Assembly: GCF_001425235.1 (NCBI RefSeq)
Contig: NZ_LMEA01000010.1
Coordinates: forward strand, 130,275 to 194,274
Direction: 5' to 3'
DNA length: 64,000 nt
From: Devosia sp. Root413D1
GTDB taxonomy: Bacteria > Pseudomonadota > Alphaproteobacteria > Rhizobiales > Devosiaceae
The stretch's first letter is position 1. Each line of letters starts with the position of its first letter. Shown in pieces: positions 49,668 through 59,703 of the stretch. A program made the position numbers and the translations under genes. A model generated the notes under the pieces. That model did not search any database. It saw only the letters and a list, made by a program, of their open reading frames with translations, and had not been told where the DNA came from.

Positions 49668-50432
49668 TCACGCCGTGACAGCCGCTTCGCGCTCGTCGGC
49701 GATTGACCAGTTGTAGATGCAACGATCGAGGCCGATGGCGATTTCCACTACCAGCACGTCGATCTCGCGCGTCCCGTTCTTGCCGGTGACCACAGCCTTC
49801 TGAGGGAAATCGGTGCGGCGGGAGATCGAGGTGACCTCCATCCATTTGTCGCCATTGTCCACCTCGATATCCATGGTGATCTCGGAATAGGCCGGCAGCC
49901 GGTCAGACGGCACGATACGGGTAGGCAGGCGGGTCACCGCGGCGATCATCCGGCGCACCGGTTCGAGCACCGCGGTGTGGTAGTCGTTGGCGGTATCGGC
50001 GGCATAGGCGCACTGGAACTCCATCTGCCAGAACTCCTTGAGCCGGACGTGCCGGGTCGATTGGTCCTGCTCGCGGCGGAACGACTTGCCGGCCTGCCAG
50101 ACGCAGAACGGCAGCCGGGTTTTGGCGTGAGTGTTGAGCTGGTGCGTCATGTAGACATAGGTCGAGGGCGTGGTCTCCGGCCGAAGCACCAGTTCGCGCT
50201 CGCTGTCGGAACTGCGCTGCGGCACGTAGATATCGTCCGGGCCGTAGGCCGATGAGATCAGTTCGCGCGGCGTCAGGATCGGCGCTTCGACGCGCCGGAT
50301 ATCCCAGGCGGGGTTGATCGAGCGGAGGAGCACGGTGACCTCGGCCGAAATGTAGGAAATGGCGCTGTCGCGCAGGCGAATTTCGCGCTCGTTCCAGTGG
50401 ACGAGCCCGTTGGCGTCATAAAGGGAAAGCAT
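49668..50432 (-). CDS. Orphan class II aminoacyl-tRNA-synthetase core, glycyl-tRNA synthetase-like
   Basis: 254 residues. The catalytic core of alpha2-type GlyRS is recognisable: VLLRSINPAWDIRRVEAPILTPREL, ELVLRPETTPSTYVYM, LPFCVWQAGKSFRREQDQSTRHVRLKEFWQMEFQ (motif 2: F-R-x-E, cited in part) and VVEIAIGLDRCIYNW (motif 3-like G-x-D-R). The anticodon-binding domain and the GlyRS insertions are missing (usual length over 430). Motif 1 is weak. It stands alone, ATG 50432 after GAGAGAG. It is not a normal tRNA synthetase; possible roles are aminoacylation of a carrier or a regulator. Confidence 0.75.
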   Translation of the reverse strand: MLSLYDANGLVHWNEREIRLRDSAISYISAEVTVLLRSINPAWDIRRVEAPILTPRELISSAYGPDDIYVPQRSSDSERELVLRPETTPSTYVYMTHQLNTHAKTRLPFCVWQAGKSFRREQDQSTRHVRLKEFWQMEFQCAYAADTANDYHTAVLEPVRRMIAAVTRLPTRIVPSDRLPAYSEITMDIEVDNGDKWMEVTSISRRTDFPQKAVVTGKNGTREIDVLVVEIAIGLDRCIYNWSIADEREAAVTA

Positions 50433-50651
50433 GCTGCTCTCTCATTCTAGCGGTGTGGGGATGTGGTTCGGGCTTTACGTCTCCGGCCGGCGGAGACGGC
50501 GCATGCCGAACCCCCGCGTCTAGCCGAAGACGCCCATACCTCGACGACCGGCGCCACGGAGCGCGGCCGGAACGATGGATGCAGCAATGTTCGCAGACTG
50601 GAACATGGGCGCGAACCTATGCGAGCGCGTGCCGCGGCGCAAGCGCCCGCG

Positions 50652-51473
50652 TCAGACGCCGCTCCAGGCACCGCCCGGCGCGCCGTCCGGACGCCAGGTG
50701 AGCTGCTGGTACACCTTCTTTGCCACCGCCTGCATCTGCGCTTCGGGCAGATCACCGACGACCGTGCAGGTGATCTTGTCGTTGGCCCAGTAGAAGGCGT
50801 CGAGATTGTCGCGCGCCGTGAACTCCTTATCGGTGCGGCGGTCGGGCAAGGCGGCGGTGATGTAGACGGTGACCCGCTCCTGCGCGGCGTTCTCGTACAT
50901 CAGTTGCGCGGCGGGGCCGGTGGGCTCTGCGCCATAGCCGGGCAGCAGCCGGCCGCCGACCAGGGTGAAACCGTCGGCGGCAAGGTCGGGTGGGTTGATC
51001 GGGCGCTCGACGCGGTTGGACAGCCACGAGACGAGGTGATCCTTGTCGGCGGCGGCGACTTCGACGGCGTGGCGGTTTTCCTTGACGTAGAGGGCGTGCG
51101 CCGAGACCGCCGAGGCGATCAGCTCCTGGCGCGGCGGCGGGCTGAAATAGTCGCGGCCGGCCCAGCCGAGGGCGCCGCCCAGCGCCAGCGTCACCACCGC
51201 CGCGGCGGCGGCCTGCGCCCAGCCGAAGCTGCGGGTAGCGGCGGGTGAGCGGGCGATCAGATGCGGGTCGAGCCGCGATGGCACGGTCTCGTCGGCCGTG
51301 CTGCCGAACAGCGCGGTCAGCGCCTCGTTCTGGCGCTGCCAGTTGACCAGTTCGGCGGCCTTGTCGGGATGGGCAGCGAGCCAGGCCTCGACCTCGGCGG
51401 CACGCTCCGGCGGCAGCTGGCCATCGACAAAGGCGTGCAGGTCAGTTTCGGAAATTGGGGCGAGGTTCGTCAT
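50652..51473 (-). CDS. Membrane anti-sigma factor of the ECF operon
   Basis: 273 residues. N-terminal zinc-free anti-sigma-like segment (ISETDLHAFVDGQLPPERAAEVEAWLAAHPDKAAELVNW, cited in part), a single transmembrane helix around residue 90-108 (WAQAAAAAVVTLALGGALGW), and a periplasmic domain. RskA/RsiW-like organisation. It overlaps the sigma gene by 4 bp (51470-51473), so is co-translated. It should hold the ECF sigma factor inactive until a periplasmic signal arrives. Confidence 0.87.
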   Translation of the reverse strand: MTNLAPISETDLHAFVDGQLPPERAAEVEAWLAAHPDKAAELVNWQRQNEALTALFGSTADETVPSRLDPHLIARSPAATRSFGWAQAAAAAVVTLALGGALGWAGRDYFSPPPRQELIASAVSAHALYVKENRHAVEVAAADKDHLVSWLSNRVERPINPPDLAADGFTLVGGRLLPGYGAEPTGPAAQLMYENAAQERVTVYITAALPDRRTDKEFTARDNLDAFYWANDKITCTVVGDLPEAQMQAVAKKVYQQLTWRPDGAPGGAWSGV

Positions 51474-51976
51474 TTGACCGACCTCAATCTGGGTTCCTCG
51501 CCGCTGCCGGTCAACGTGCGGAGCGCCGCACGGGCGCGGCCGAGGCGGGACATCAACGTGCCGGCGGGGATGCCGAGGACATCGGCGGCGTCCTGGTAGC
51601 TCATGCCCTCAAGCACGACCAGCAGCAGCGCCTCGCGCTGGTCGTCAGGCAGGCGGTCGATGGCGCGGGACATTTCGGCGAGGGCGATACGGCCCGGCTG
51701 GGCCGGAGCCACCGCGGGTTCGGAAACAAGGCTGTCGATGGGAACGTGCTCTCCACGGCGGCGCTCGAAGCGAAGGTCGTTGCGCCAAAGGTTGATCAGG
51801 ATACGGAACAGCCAGGCCTGCAACGGCCCGGTCGGAGCGAACAGGCTCCGCTTGCGGATTGCCCGTTCGAGGCAATCCTGGACGAGGTCGTCGGCGCGGT
51901 CGGCGTTGCGCGTCAGCGCGCGCGCATAGCGGCGCAACGCCGGAACCGTCGCCTCGATCTCATCCAGGAAGTCCAT
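51470..51976 (-). CDS. ECF-family RNA polymerase sigma factor
   Basis: 168 residues. Region 2 with YARALTRNADRADDLVQDCLERAI and region 4 with LPDDQREALLLVVLEGMSYQDAADVLGIPAGTLMSRLGRARAALR (cited in part; the helix-turn-helix is at the C terminus). No extra domains. It lies between the PF03640-family gene upstream and the anti-sigma gene. ATG 51976. Predicted to direct expression of its own operon. Confidence 0.92.
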   Translation of the reverse strand: MDFLDEIEATVPALRRYARALTRNADRADDLVQDCLERAIRKRSLFAPTGPLQAWLFRILINLWRNDLRFERRRGEHVPIDSLVSEPAVAPAQPGRIALAEMSRAIDRLPDDQREALLLVVLEGMSYQDAADVLGIPAGTLMSRLGRARAALRTLTGSGEEPRLRSVK

Positions 51977-51991
51977 GTGGCTCTGGCCGGC

Positions 51992-52384
51992 TTACTTCTC
52001 GACGGCAGTGTGCCAGACCTCGCCGACCATGTCGCCGGTGGTGTCGCCAGGCTTCTCGTCCTTGACCCAGAAGTAGAGCGGCCAGCCCTTGTAGGCCCAC
52101 ATCTTGGAGCCGTCGGTGCGGTCAACCAGGGTGAAATCGCCCTCGGGCTTAGCGCCGGCATCAGCGATCAGCGGCGGCCAGTTCTCGGCGCACTTGTCAT
52201 AGCAGTTGGTGACGCCGACAGCGTCCTTGTCGAAGGTGTAGAGCGTCATGTCGTTGGCGCCGACCAGCACTTCCTTGCCGCCGATCTCCATCGTCTTGAT
52301 GGCGCCACCGACATAATCCTCGGCGATGGCGGCAGTGGCGAACAGGGCGAGCGCGGCAGCGCCGAGCGTGACTGCAAGTTTCAT
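51992..52384 (-). CDS. Secreted PF03640-type repeat protein heading the ECF operon
   Basis: 130 residues. Signal peptide at 1-21 (LGAAALALFATAAIA). Two beta-rich repeats of the secreted-repeat (COG4315/lipoprotein_15-like) family: VLVGANDMTLYTFDKDAVGVTNCYDKCAENWPPL (C-x3-C, cited in part) and a second copy KMWAYKGWPLYFWVKDEKPGDTTGD. The N-x-Y-D-K-C-A-x-x-W-P-P pattern is the family hallmark; function unknown, possibly redox or metal binding. ATG 52384. First gene of the ECF operon. Confidence 0.85.
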   Translation of the reverse strand: MKLAVTLGAAALALFATAAIAEDYVGGAIKTMEIGGKEVLVGANDMTLYTFDKDAVGVTNCYDKCAENWPPLIADAGAKPEGDFTLVDRTDGSKMWAYKGWPLYFWVKDEKPGDTTGDMVGEVWHTAVEK

Positions 52385-52457
52385 GATGTCCCTCCGTTGG
52401 GCTTTTCGGGCACGGGCATTAGGCCGCGCCTCATTGTCTCCAACACCGCAGCTCGGG

Positions 52458-52467
52458 GTTTATTCCC
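52458..52467 (-). promoter_or_regulatory. Putative ECF-type -35 element (GGGAATAAAC)
   Basis: On the minus strand GGGAATAAAC lies about 75 bp before the PF03640 start. GGGAATAAA is a recognised -35 of some alphaproteobacterial ECF promoters. The -10 is unclear (GTGTTGGAG region), so the element is only suggestive of autoregulation. Confidence 0.35.
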
Positions 52468-52610
52468 GCGGCCGAACGATTTTGTGAGGAATTTGATCAC
52501 GCTGCCACAGCGTCGAGGTTCGCGGCGGGTGGACAGCCGCAGTAACGCCTGTTCATCTACGCACAAGGCCGGATGGAACGGCCAGGCAACAGCCAAGGAG
52601 GACTACCTGA

Positions 52611-53714
<1,104 letters not shown>

Positions 53715-53726
53715 GGTTGGCACCGG

Positions 53727-53748
53727 GGCGGCGGTTCGTTCCGCCGCC
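53727..53748 (+). terminator. Stem-loop after the TRAP binding-protein gene
   Basis: GGCGGCGG (53727-53734) and CCGCCGCC (53741-53748) pair perfectly around TTCGTT, 13 bp after the stop. No T-run follows on this strand. Confidence 0.6.
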
Positions 53749-53771
53749 TCCGTCCACCCGGCCGTTCAGTA

Positions 53772-53849
53772 GTCATCCCCGCGAAAGCGGGGATCTCTGT
53801 TTTGGGGCGTGCATCGCAAAACGGAGGTTCCCGCTTTCGCGGGAATGAC
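53772..53849. repeat. Palindromic intergenic element, GTCATCCC family, copy 4 (diverged)
   Basis: Arms GTCATCCCCGCGAAAGCGGGG at the left and CCCGCTTTCGCGGGAATGAC at the right, with a spacer of about 35 bp. The same layout as the other copies but with different arm bases. It lies between convergent TRAP genes. Confidence 0.7.
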
Positions 53850-53873
53850 CCGGTGGGCGAGACAAGACCGGCG

Positions 53874-55357
<1,484 letters not shown>

Positions 55358-55361
<4 letters not shown>

Positions 55362-55963
55362 TGCAGCGGCTTCTCGTAGGCGAACTCGCGGACATAATCC
55401 GTGGTGAGCGCGGCGATGCACTTGATGATCTCGGCGATGCCCTGCAGCAACAGCACACCGAAGCCGAGCGGCAGCATAAGCCGCACCGGCCAGCGCGGCA
55501 GGCCACCGGCGGCGTTGGACATGATGTTCTGCGTCCAGGCCTGCAGGAACCACGGCCAGGTGAACCAGATCAGGAGGATGCAGAGCGGCAGCAGGAAGAA
55601 CAGCCCGCCGAGCAGGTCGATCCAGGTTCGCGCCCGCTCACTGATGGCGCCATAGAACAGGTCGACGCGTACGTGTTCGTTGAGCTTCAGCGTCCAGGCG
55701 CCGCCCAGCATCACCATGCCGCCGAACATGTACCAGACCGACTCGCTGAGGACGTTGGAATACTGGGTGTAGAACCACACCAGGCCACCGAACACGCCGC
55801 CGCCATAGCTGCGCTCGAGCCAGATCATGCCGCTGATCGAATAGCGGAAAATCGCGTTGAAGGCCGAGACCAGCGCCGAGAACAGCACCAGCCAGATGGC
55901 GATAAGGCCGACCCGGCGGCTCAATTCGTCAATGATGCGCGTAAAGCGCAAAGCCAGCGCCAT
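55358..55963 (-). CDS. TRAP transporter small permease (DctQ)
   Basis: 201 residues, four hydrophobic segments (VGLIAIWLVLFSALVSAFNAIF, FGGLVWFYTQ, WIDLLGGLFFLLPLCILLIWFTW, LMLPLGFGVLLLQGIAEIIK; cited in parts). The family hallmark E-H-V-R-V-D (LNEHVRVDLFYGAISER) is present. It is longer than many DctQ (about 160-190) but within range for the TakQ branch. ATG 55963; the longer frame to 56452 overlaps the ArsR-family gene and is rejected. Confidence 0.9.
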
Positions 55964-56093
55964 AGGCAGCTGTTCCCCCGGCCCTCGTTCCTGTCCGGCC
56001 CGCTCTGCTGGCGAAGTCCAGACCGCAAGGCAACATGTGTCGGCGGGTCGCGTCAACCGCCACGCAGACGGTTTGTTGTGAACTGGTACATTT

Positions 56094-56109
56094 GACAACA
56101 AAAGTTGTC
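56094..56109. promoter_or_regulatory. Palindromic operator of the ArsR-family gene
   Basis: GACAAC-AAAA-GTTGTC is a perfect inverted repeat (6-bp arms, 4-bp centre). TTGACA (56092-56097) overlaps its left arm. The site is 17 bp before the regulator's ATG and also faces the divergent TRAP permease gene. Confidence 0.6.
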
Positions 56110-56125
56110 TATTGTAGCAGGGTGC

Positions 56126-56722
56126 ATGGATAACACCACCGCGGTATTGCTCGAGGATGCGGACAAGGCGCGGCAGGCGATGACGCCGCTGCGGCTGAAG
56201 CTGTTGGCGCTGCTGCGCGAGCCGGGTTCGGCGGCAACGCTGGCGGTGGCGCTTGAGCTGCCGCGGCAGAAGGTCGGCTATCACCTGCATGCACTGGAGA
56301 AGGCGGGGCTGGTGATGCCTGCCGGCGAGCGGCAGCGGCGCGGCTTCACCGAGCGGTTGTTCGTCGCCAGGGCCGGTTCGTTCGTCGTCGATCCCTCCAT
56401 TTTTGGCGTCCCGCCGGCGGTGGAAAAGCAGGATCGGTTCGCCGCCGAGCACCTGGTGGCGCGGTCAGCCGAGACGGTGCGTGAGGTGACGCGGATGCAG
56501 GCCGCCGCGGCAGATGAGGGTACGCGGCTGCTCACCTTCACCATTGAGGCGGATATCGGCTTTGCCGCGCCGCAGGATATCGAGGCCTTTGCCGAGCGGC
56601 TGACGGCGATGGTCGCGGGCCTGGCCGAAGAGTTTGCGCCGAAGGCCGAGGGCCGGCGCTACCGGCTGCTGATCGGCGGGCACCCGGCGATCAAGGCCAA
56701 GAGGCCAGACAAGATCAACTGA
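56126..56722 (+). CDS. ArsR-family winged-helix regulator with a helical C-terminal domain
   Basis: 198 residues. Winged helix (about 15-75) with MTPLRLKLLALLREPGSAATLAVALELPRQKVGYHLHALEKAGLV (recognition part PRQKVGYHLHALEKAG), then a region of unknown fold (VARSAETVREVTRMQAAAADEG). Metal ligands are not seen, so a small-molecule or product sensor is likely. ATG 56126 next to the palindrome 56094-56109. The SRPBCC-family gene follows after 11 bp; this ArsR-SRPBCC pairing is common. Confidence 0.85.
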   Translation: MDNTTAVLLEDADKARQAMTPLRLKLLALLREPGSAATLAVALELPRQKVGYHLHALEKAGLVMPAGERQRRGFTERLFVARAGSFVVDPSIFGVPPAVEKQDRFAAEHLVARSAETVREVTRMQAAAADEGTRLLTFTIEADIGFAAPQDIEAFAERLTAMVAGLAEEFAPKAEGRRYRLLIGGHPAIKAKRPDKIN

Positions 56723-56733
56723 GGGAGTTGCAG

Positions 56734-57471
56734 ATGGTTGAGAAGCAGGACCGGGTTATCGTCGAGATGACCATCGCGGCGCCGATCGAGACTGTGTGGG
56801 CGGCGCTGCGCGACCCCGCGCAGATGCTCAACTGGTTCGGCTGGGACGCCGATACGCTGAAAGACGAAATCCAGTTCATCTTCTTCGAACATGCCACCGC
56901 GGATGCGGCCAACAAGGTCGTTGCCATCCACGAGCACGAGGGGATTGCCGACCGGATGGAGCTCAGAACCGCGCCTGGCGGCACGGTCCTGCGCGTGGTG
57001 CGCAGCAGCGCGGTGACCGGCGACTGGAATGCGTTCTACGAGGATACCTGGGAGGGCTGGACGACGTTCTTCCAGCAACTGCGGCACTATCTCGAGCGGC
57101 ACCCGGGAGCGAAACGGCGGACGCTGTTCCTGTCGGGCAAGCTGCAGGCGCCGGGGGCGCTGCCGGTCGAAGCGCTGGGGCTCAAGCCGCTATGGAGCGC
57201 CGCTGCGGGCAGCAAGGCGGCATTCGAGCTGCCGGTGGGTGAGCGGGTGGCGGGTACTGTGTGGCACCACTCGGGGCACCAGGTGGGGATGAGCGTCGAT
57301 GGCTGGGGCGATGGGCTCATGGTGATCACCGACCAGCCGGCGCCGAATGGCGGACCCAACGGCGGCGGCACCGCGGTGCTGACGACGTTCGGGCTGTCGG
57401 ACGCGGTGTTCGCGGCGCTGCAGCAGCGCTGGACGGCGTGGTGGGGCGAGCGGTTCGTGAAGGTGGGTTGA
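56734..57471 (+). CDS. SRPBCC/AHSA1-family protein, partner of the ArsR-type regulator
   Basis: 245 residues; SRPBCC (START-like) fold. AHSA1 pattern: VIVEMTIAAPIETVWAALRDPAQMLNWFGWDADTL, then DRMELRTAPGGTVLRVVRSS and EDTWEGWTTFFQQLRHYLERH (each cited in part). A second half (from about residue 115) looks like a repeat of the same fold (VGERVAGTVWHHSGHQVGMSVDGWGDGLMVI). Likely binds a hydrophobic ligand. ATG 56734 after GAGGGAG. It probably acts with or is controlled by the ArsR-type protein. Confidence 0.8.
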   Translation: MVEKQDRVIVEMTIAAPIETVWAALRDPAQMLNWFGWDADTLKDEIQFIFFEHATADAANKVVAIHEHEGIADRMELRTAPGGTVLRVVRSSAVTGDWNAFYEDTWEGWTTFFQQLRHYLERHPGAKRRTLFLSGKLQAPGALPVEALGLKPLWSAAAGSKAAFELPVGERVAGTVWHHSGHQVGMSVDGWGDGLMVITDQPAPNGGPNGGGTAVLTTFGLSDAVFAALQQRWTAWWGERFVKVG

Positions 57472-57494
57472 CGGATAGAGACGGCCCGCTCCCG

Positions 57495-57599
57495 GCCTCC
57501 CCCATAAAGGGGGAGGTGAAGAGCCGAGGCTCTGTCTTCGATCGTGCCAACCACACCGGCGGGGCACCTCCCCCTTTATGGGGGAGGATGGGAGGGGGG
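57495..57599. repeat. GC-rich inverted repeat, CCTCCCCC family, copy 7
   Basis: GGCCTCCCCCATAAAGGGGG and CACCTCCCCCTTTATGGGGG are arms of the same kind (CCTCCCCC-CTTTATGGGGG) around a 50-bp spacer. It separates the SRPBCC gene from the convergent fusion gene. Confidence 0.7.
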
Positions 57600-57625
57600 C
57601 GTCTGCTTCAGTAATAGAGGGGCTA

Positions 57626-59638
57626 TTACCCCTCCAGCCACTGCACCTGCTCAGGCGTCAGCTTGATGTCGAAGGCGTTCATGCTGTCGTCGAGTTCGCC
57701 GAGTTTGCGCGGGCCGATCAGCGGGATGGACGGGAAGTCCTGCGCCAGCACATAGGCGAGGGCCACGTGGATCGGGCTCTTGCCGAGCTTGGTGGCCAGT
57801 TCGATCGCCCGGTCGCGGCGGACGAAGTTCTGCTCATTGTACCAGACGCGGACCATCTCCTCGTTGTCGCGCTTATCGCGGCCGGCGAGGTCGGTGAAGA
57901 AGCCGCGGGCCTGGCTCGACCAGGAGAAGTTCGGGATCTGGCGATCCTTCAGCCACTGCTTCCACTCCGCGGTCGACGAGGTGACGCAGCCGGCCCAGAT
58001 CGGGTCGAGCATCTCGGCAAGGGCGAAGTTGTTGGAGAGTGCCCCGGGCCGCTGCTTGCCGTGCTTGTCGGCATAGGCGATGGCCTCGTCGAAACGCTCG
58101 CGGGTCCAGTTGGAGCCGCCGAACGGCCCGCGGATGCGGCCCTTCTTCACCTCGGCATCCATGGCGTCGACGAACTCGCCGACCGGCACGTCGAGATTGT
58201 CGCGGTGCATGAAGTAGACGTCGACATAGTCGGTCTGCAGGCGATCGAGCGATTGGGTCAACTGCTTGGAGATGACGTCCGGGTAGACCAGCGGACTATG
58301 GGCGCCCTTGCCGATCACCACGGCCTCTTCGCGCACGCCGCGCGACTTCTGCCACTCGCCGAACAGCTTTTCGGTGTAGCCGCCGGCGTAAATGAAGGCG
58401 GTGTCGAAGATGTTGCCGCCCTTTTCCCAGAACGCATCGAGGAGGATGGCGCCCGAAGCGAAGGTGCGGAAATCCTCGAAGCCGAGGGCAGCGGCGGAGG
58501 CCGGCTTCTGCACACCCGGGATGGTGCGCTTGGGGATCACCGTGCCGCCGGATTTGAGCGGCCGGCCCGACAGCGTGTTGATGCGGCGGGTCGACTTCTC
58601 GATGCTGAACTCGATGCCGGCATCGGCGCGCCATTTGTCGAGCGCGCGGGCCTGGCCAAGACTGTCGGCCCAGGTCATGCCCGGCGCGGTCAGCTCCTGC
58701 CGGCCGGCGAGGATGGCTTCGGCAGCCGCATCCGCCTCGAACGAGAACAGGTGCTTCTGCTTGCCGACGCTGATCGTCTCGCGGCTGCCGTCATTGCGGA
58801 TGATGTCGATCTTGCCGTTACCGCCTTCGCGCCCGCCATCGGCGAACCAGAAGTTCGGCACTTCGATGCGGCCATCGGAGCCGAGGATGCGCAGCACGTT
58901 GTCCTGGTTGACGAACACCGAGCAGCTGACCTCAGCAATGATGCCGTTCTCGAACTGCAGCAGCGCCGCAGCCCAGTCATCGGTGCCCTCGGCATTGAGG
59001 CGGGCCATGCCGGACACCTTCACCGGATCGGCGAACGGCCGCCCGAGCGAGGCGCCGGCGATGAAGCGCGACATCGAGACCGGGTAGCCGCCGACATCGA
59101 GGATGCCGCCGCCGGCCAGTTCGGAGGCGAAGATGCGGTGGTCGGGGATGAACTTGCCCATCTGGAAGCCGAAGCTCGACTTGATGGCGCGCACTTCGCC
59201 GATGGTGCCGGAATTCACCAGCTCCCAGAGCTTCTGGGTCTGCGGGTGGAGGCGGTACATGAAGGCTTCGCCAACGAAGGTGCCGGCCTTCTTGTGCGCA
59301 TGGATCACCGCGTCGACCTCGAAGGCGGTCAGCGCCATCGGCTTTTCGACCAGCACGTGCTTACCGGCTTCGGCCGCCTTGATCGCCCACTCGGCGTGGC
59401 CGGTATGGGGCAAAGCGAGATAGACCGCATCGACGTTGGGGTCGGCGAGCAAGGCGTCATAGCCGTGGATGACACGGGCGCCCGGGAAATCCTCGGCGAG
59501 GCCGGGCTTGTTCGGGTTGCGGGTGGCGATGGCTTCGAGCTTGCCGAGGCGCGAGTCCTTGAGGCCGCGGGTGAAGTCCTTGGCGATGGCGCCCGGGCCG
59601 ATGATCCCCCAGCGGATCGGTGCGGTGATTTTGGTCAA
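57626..59638 (-). CDS. Natural fusion of Gfo/Idh/MocA oxidoreductase and aldo-keto reductase
   Basis: 670 residues. Residues 1 to about 340 are a complete Gfo/Idh/MocA enzyme: IRWGIIGPGAIAKDF (Rossmann), HVLVEKPMALTAFE (EKP motif), GGILDVGGYPVSMSRF. Residues about 345 to 670 are a complete aldo-keto reductase: NIFDTAFIYAGGYTEKLFG (catalytic Asp/Tyr), VVIGKGAH, DYVDVYFMHRDN (catalytic His), GPFGGSNWTRERFDEAIA. Both halves bind NAD(P). The frame is continuous. The start is TTG 59638, 8 bp after GAGGA. It is the last gene of the CUT1 operon, so acts on the imported sugar or derivative. Confidence 0.9.
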   Translation of the reverse strand: MTKITAPIRWGIIGPGAIAKDFTRGLKDSRLGKLEAIATRNPNKPGLAEDFPGARVIHGYDALLADPNVDAVYLALPHTGHAEWAIKAAEAGKHVLVEKPMALTAFEVDAVIHAHKKAGTFVGEAFMYRLHPQTQKLWELVNSGTIGEVRAIKSSFGFQMGKFIPDHRIFASELAGGGILDVGGYPVSMSRFIAGASLGRPFADPVKVSGMARLNAEGTDDWAAALLQFENGIIAEVSCSVFVNQDNVLRILGSDGRIEVPNFWFADGGREGGNGKIDIIRNDGSRETISVGKQKHLFSFEADAAAEAILAGRQELTAPGMTWADSLGQARALDKWRADAGIEFSIEKSTRRINTLSGRPLKSGGTVIPKRTIPGVQKPASAAALGFEDFRTFASGAILLDAFWEKGGNIFDTAFIYAGGYTEKLFGEWQKSRGVREEAVVIGKGAHSPLVYPDVISKQLTQSLDRLQTDYVDVYFMHRDNLDVPVGEFVDAMDAEVKKGRIRGPFGGSNWTRERFDEAIAYADKHGKQRPGALSNNFALAEMLDPIWAGCVTSSTAEWKQWLKDRQIPNFSWSSQARGFFTDLAGRDKRDNEEMVRVWYNEQNFVRRDRAIELATKLGKSPIHVALAYVLAQDFPSIPLIGPRKLGELDDSMNAFDIKLTPEQVQWLEG

Positions 59639-59703
59639 TTGGAAGTCCTCTTCGAAATCGGAAGAACGGCGCCGCGCCGCGCGGAGCCTGGGTGGAAATG
59701 CTG

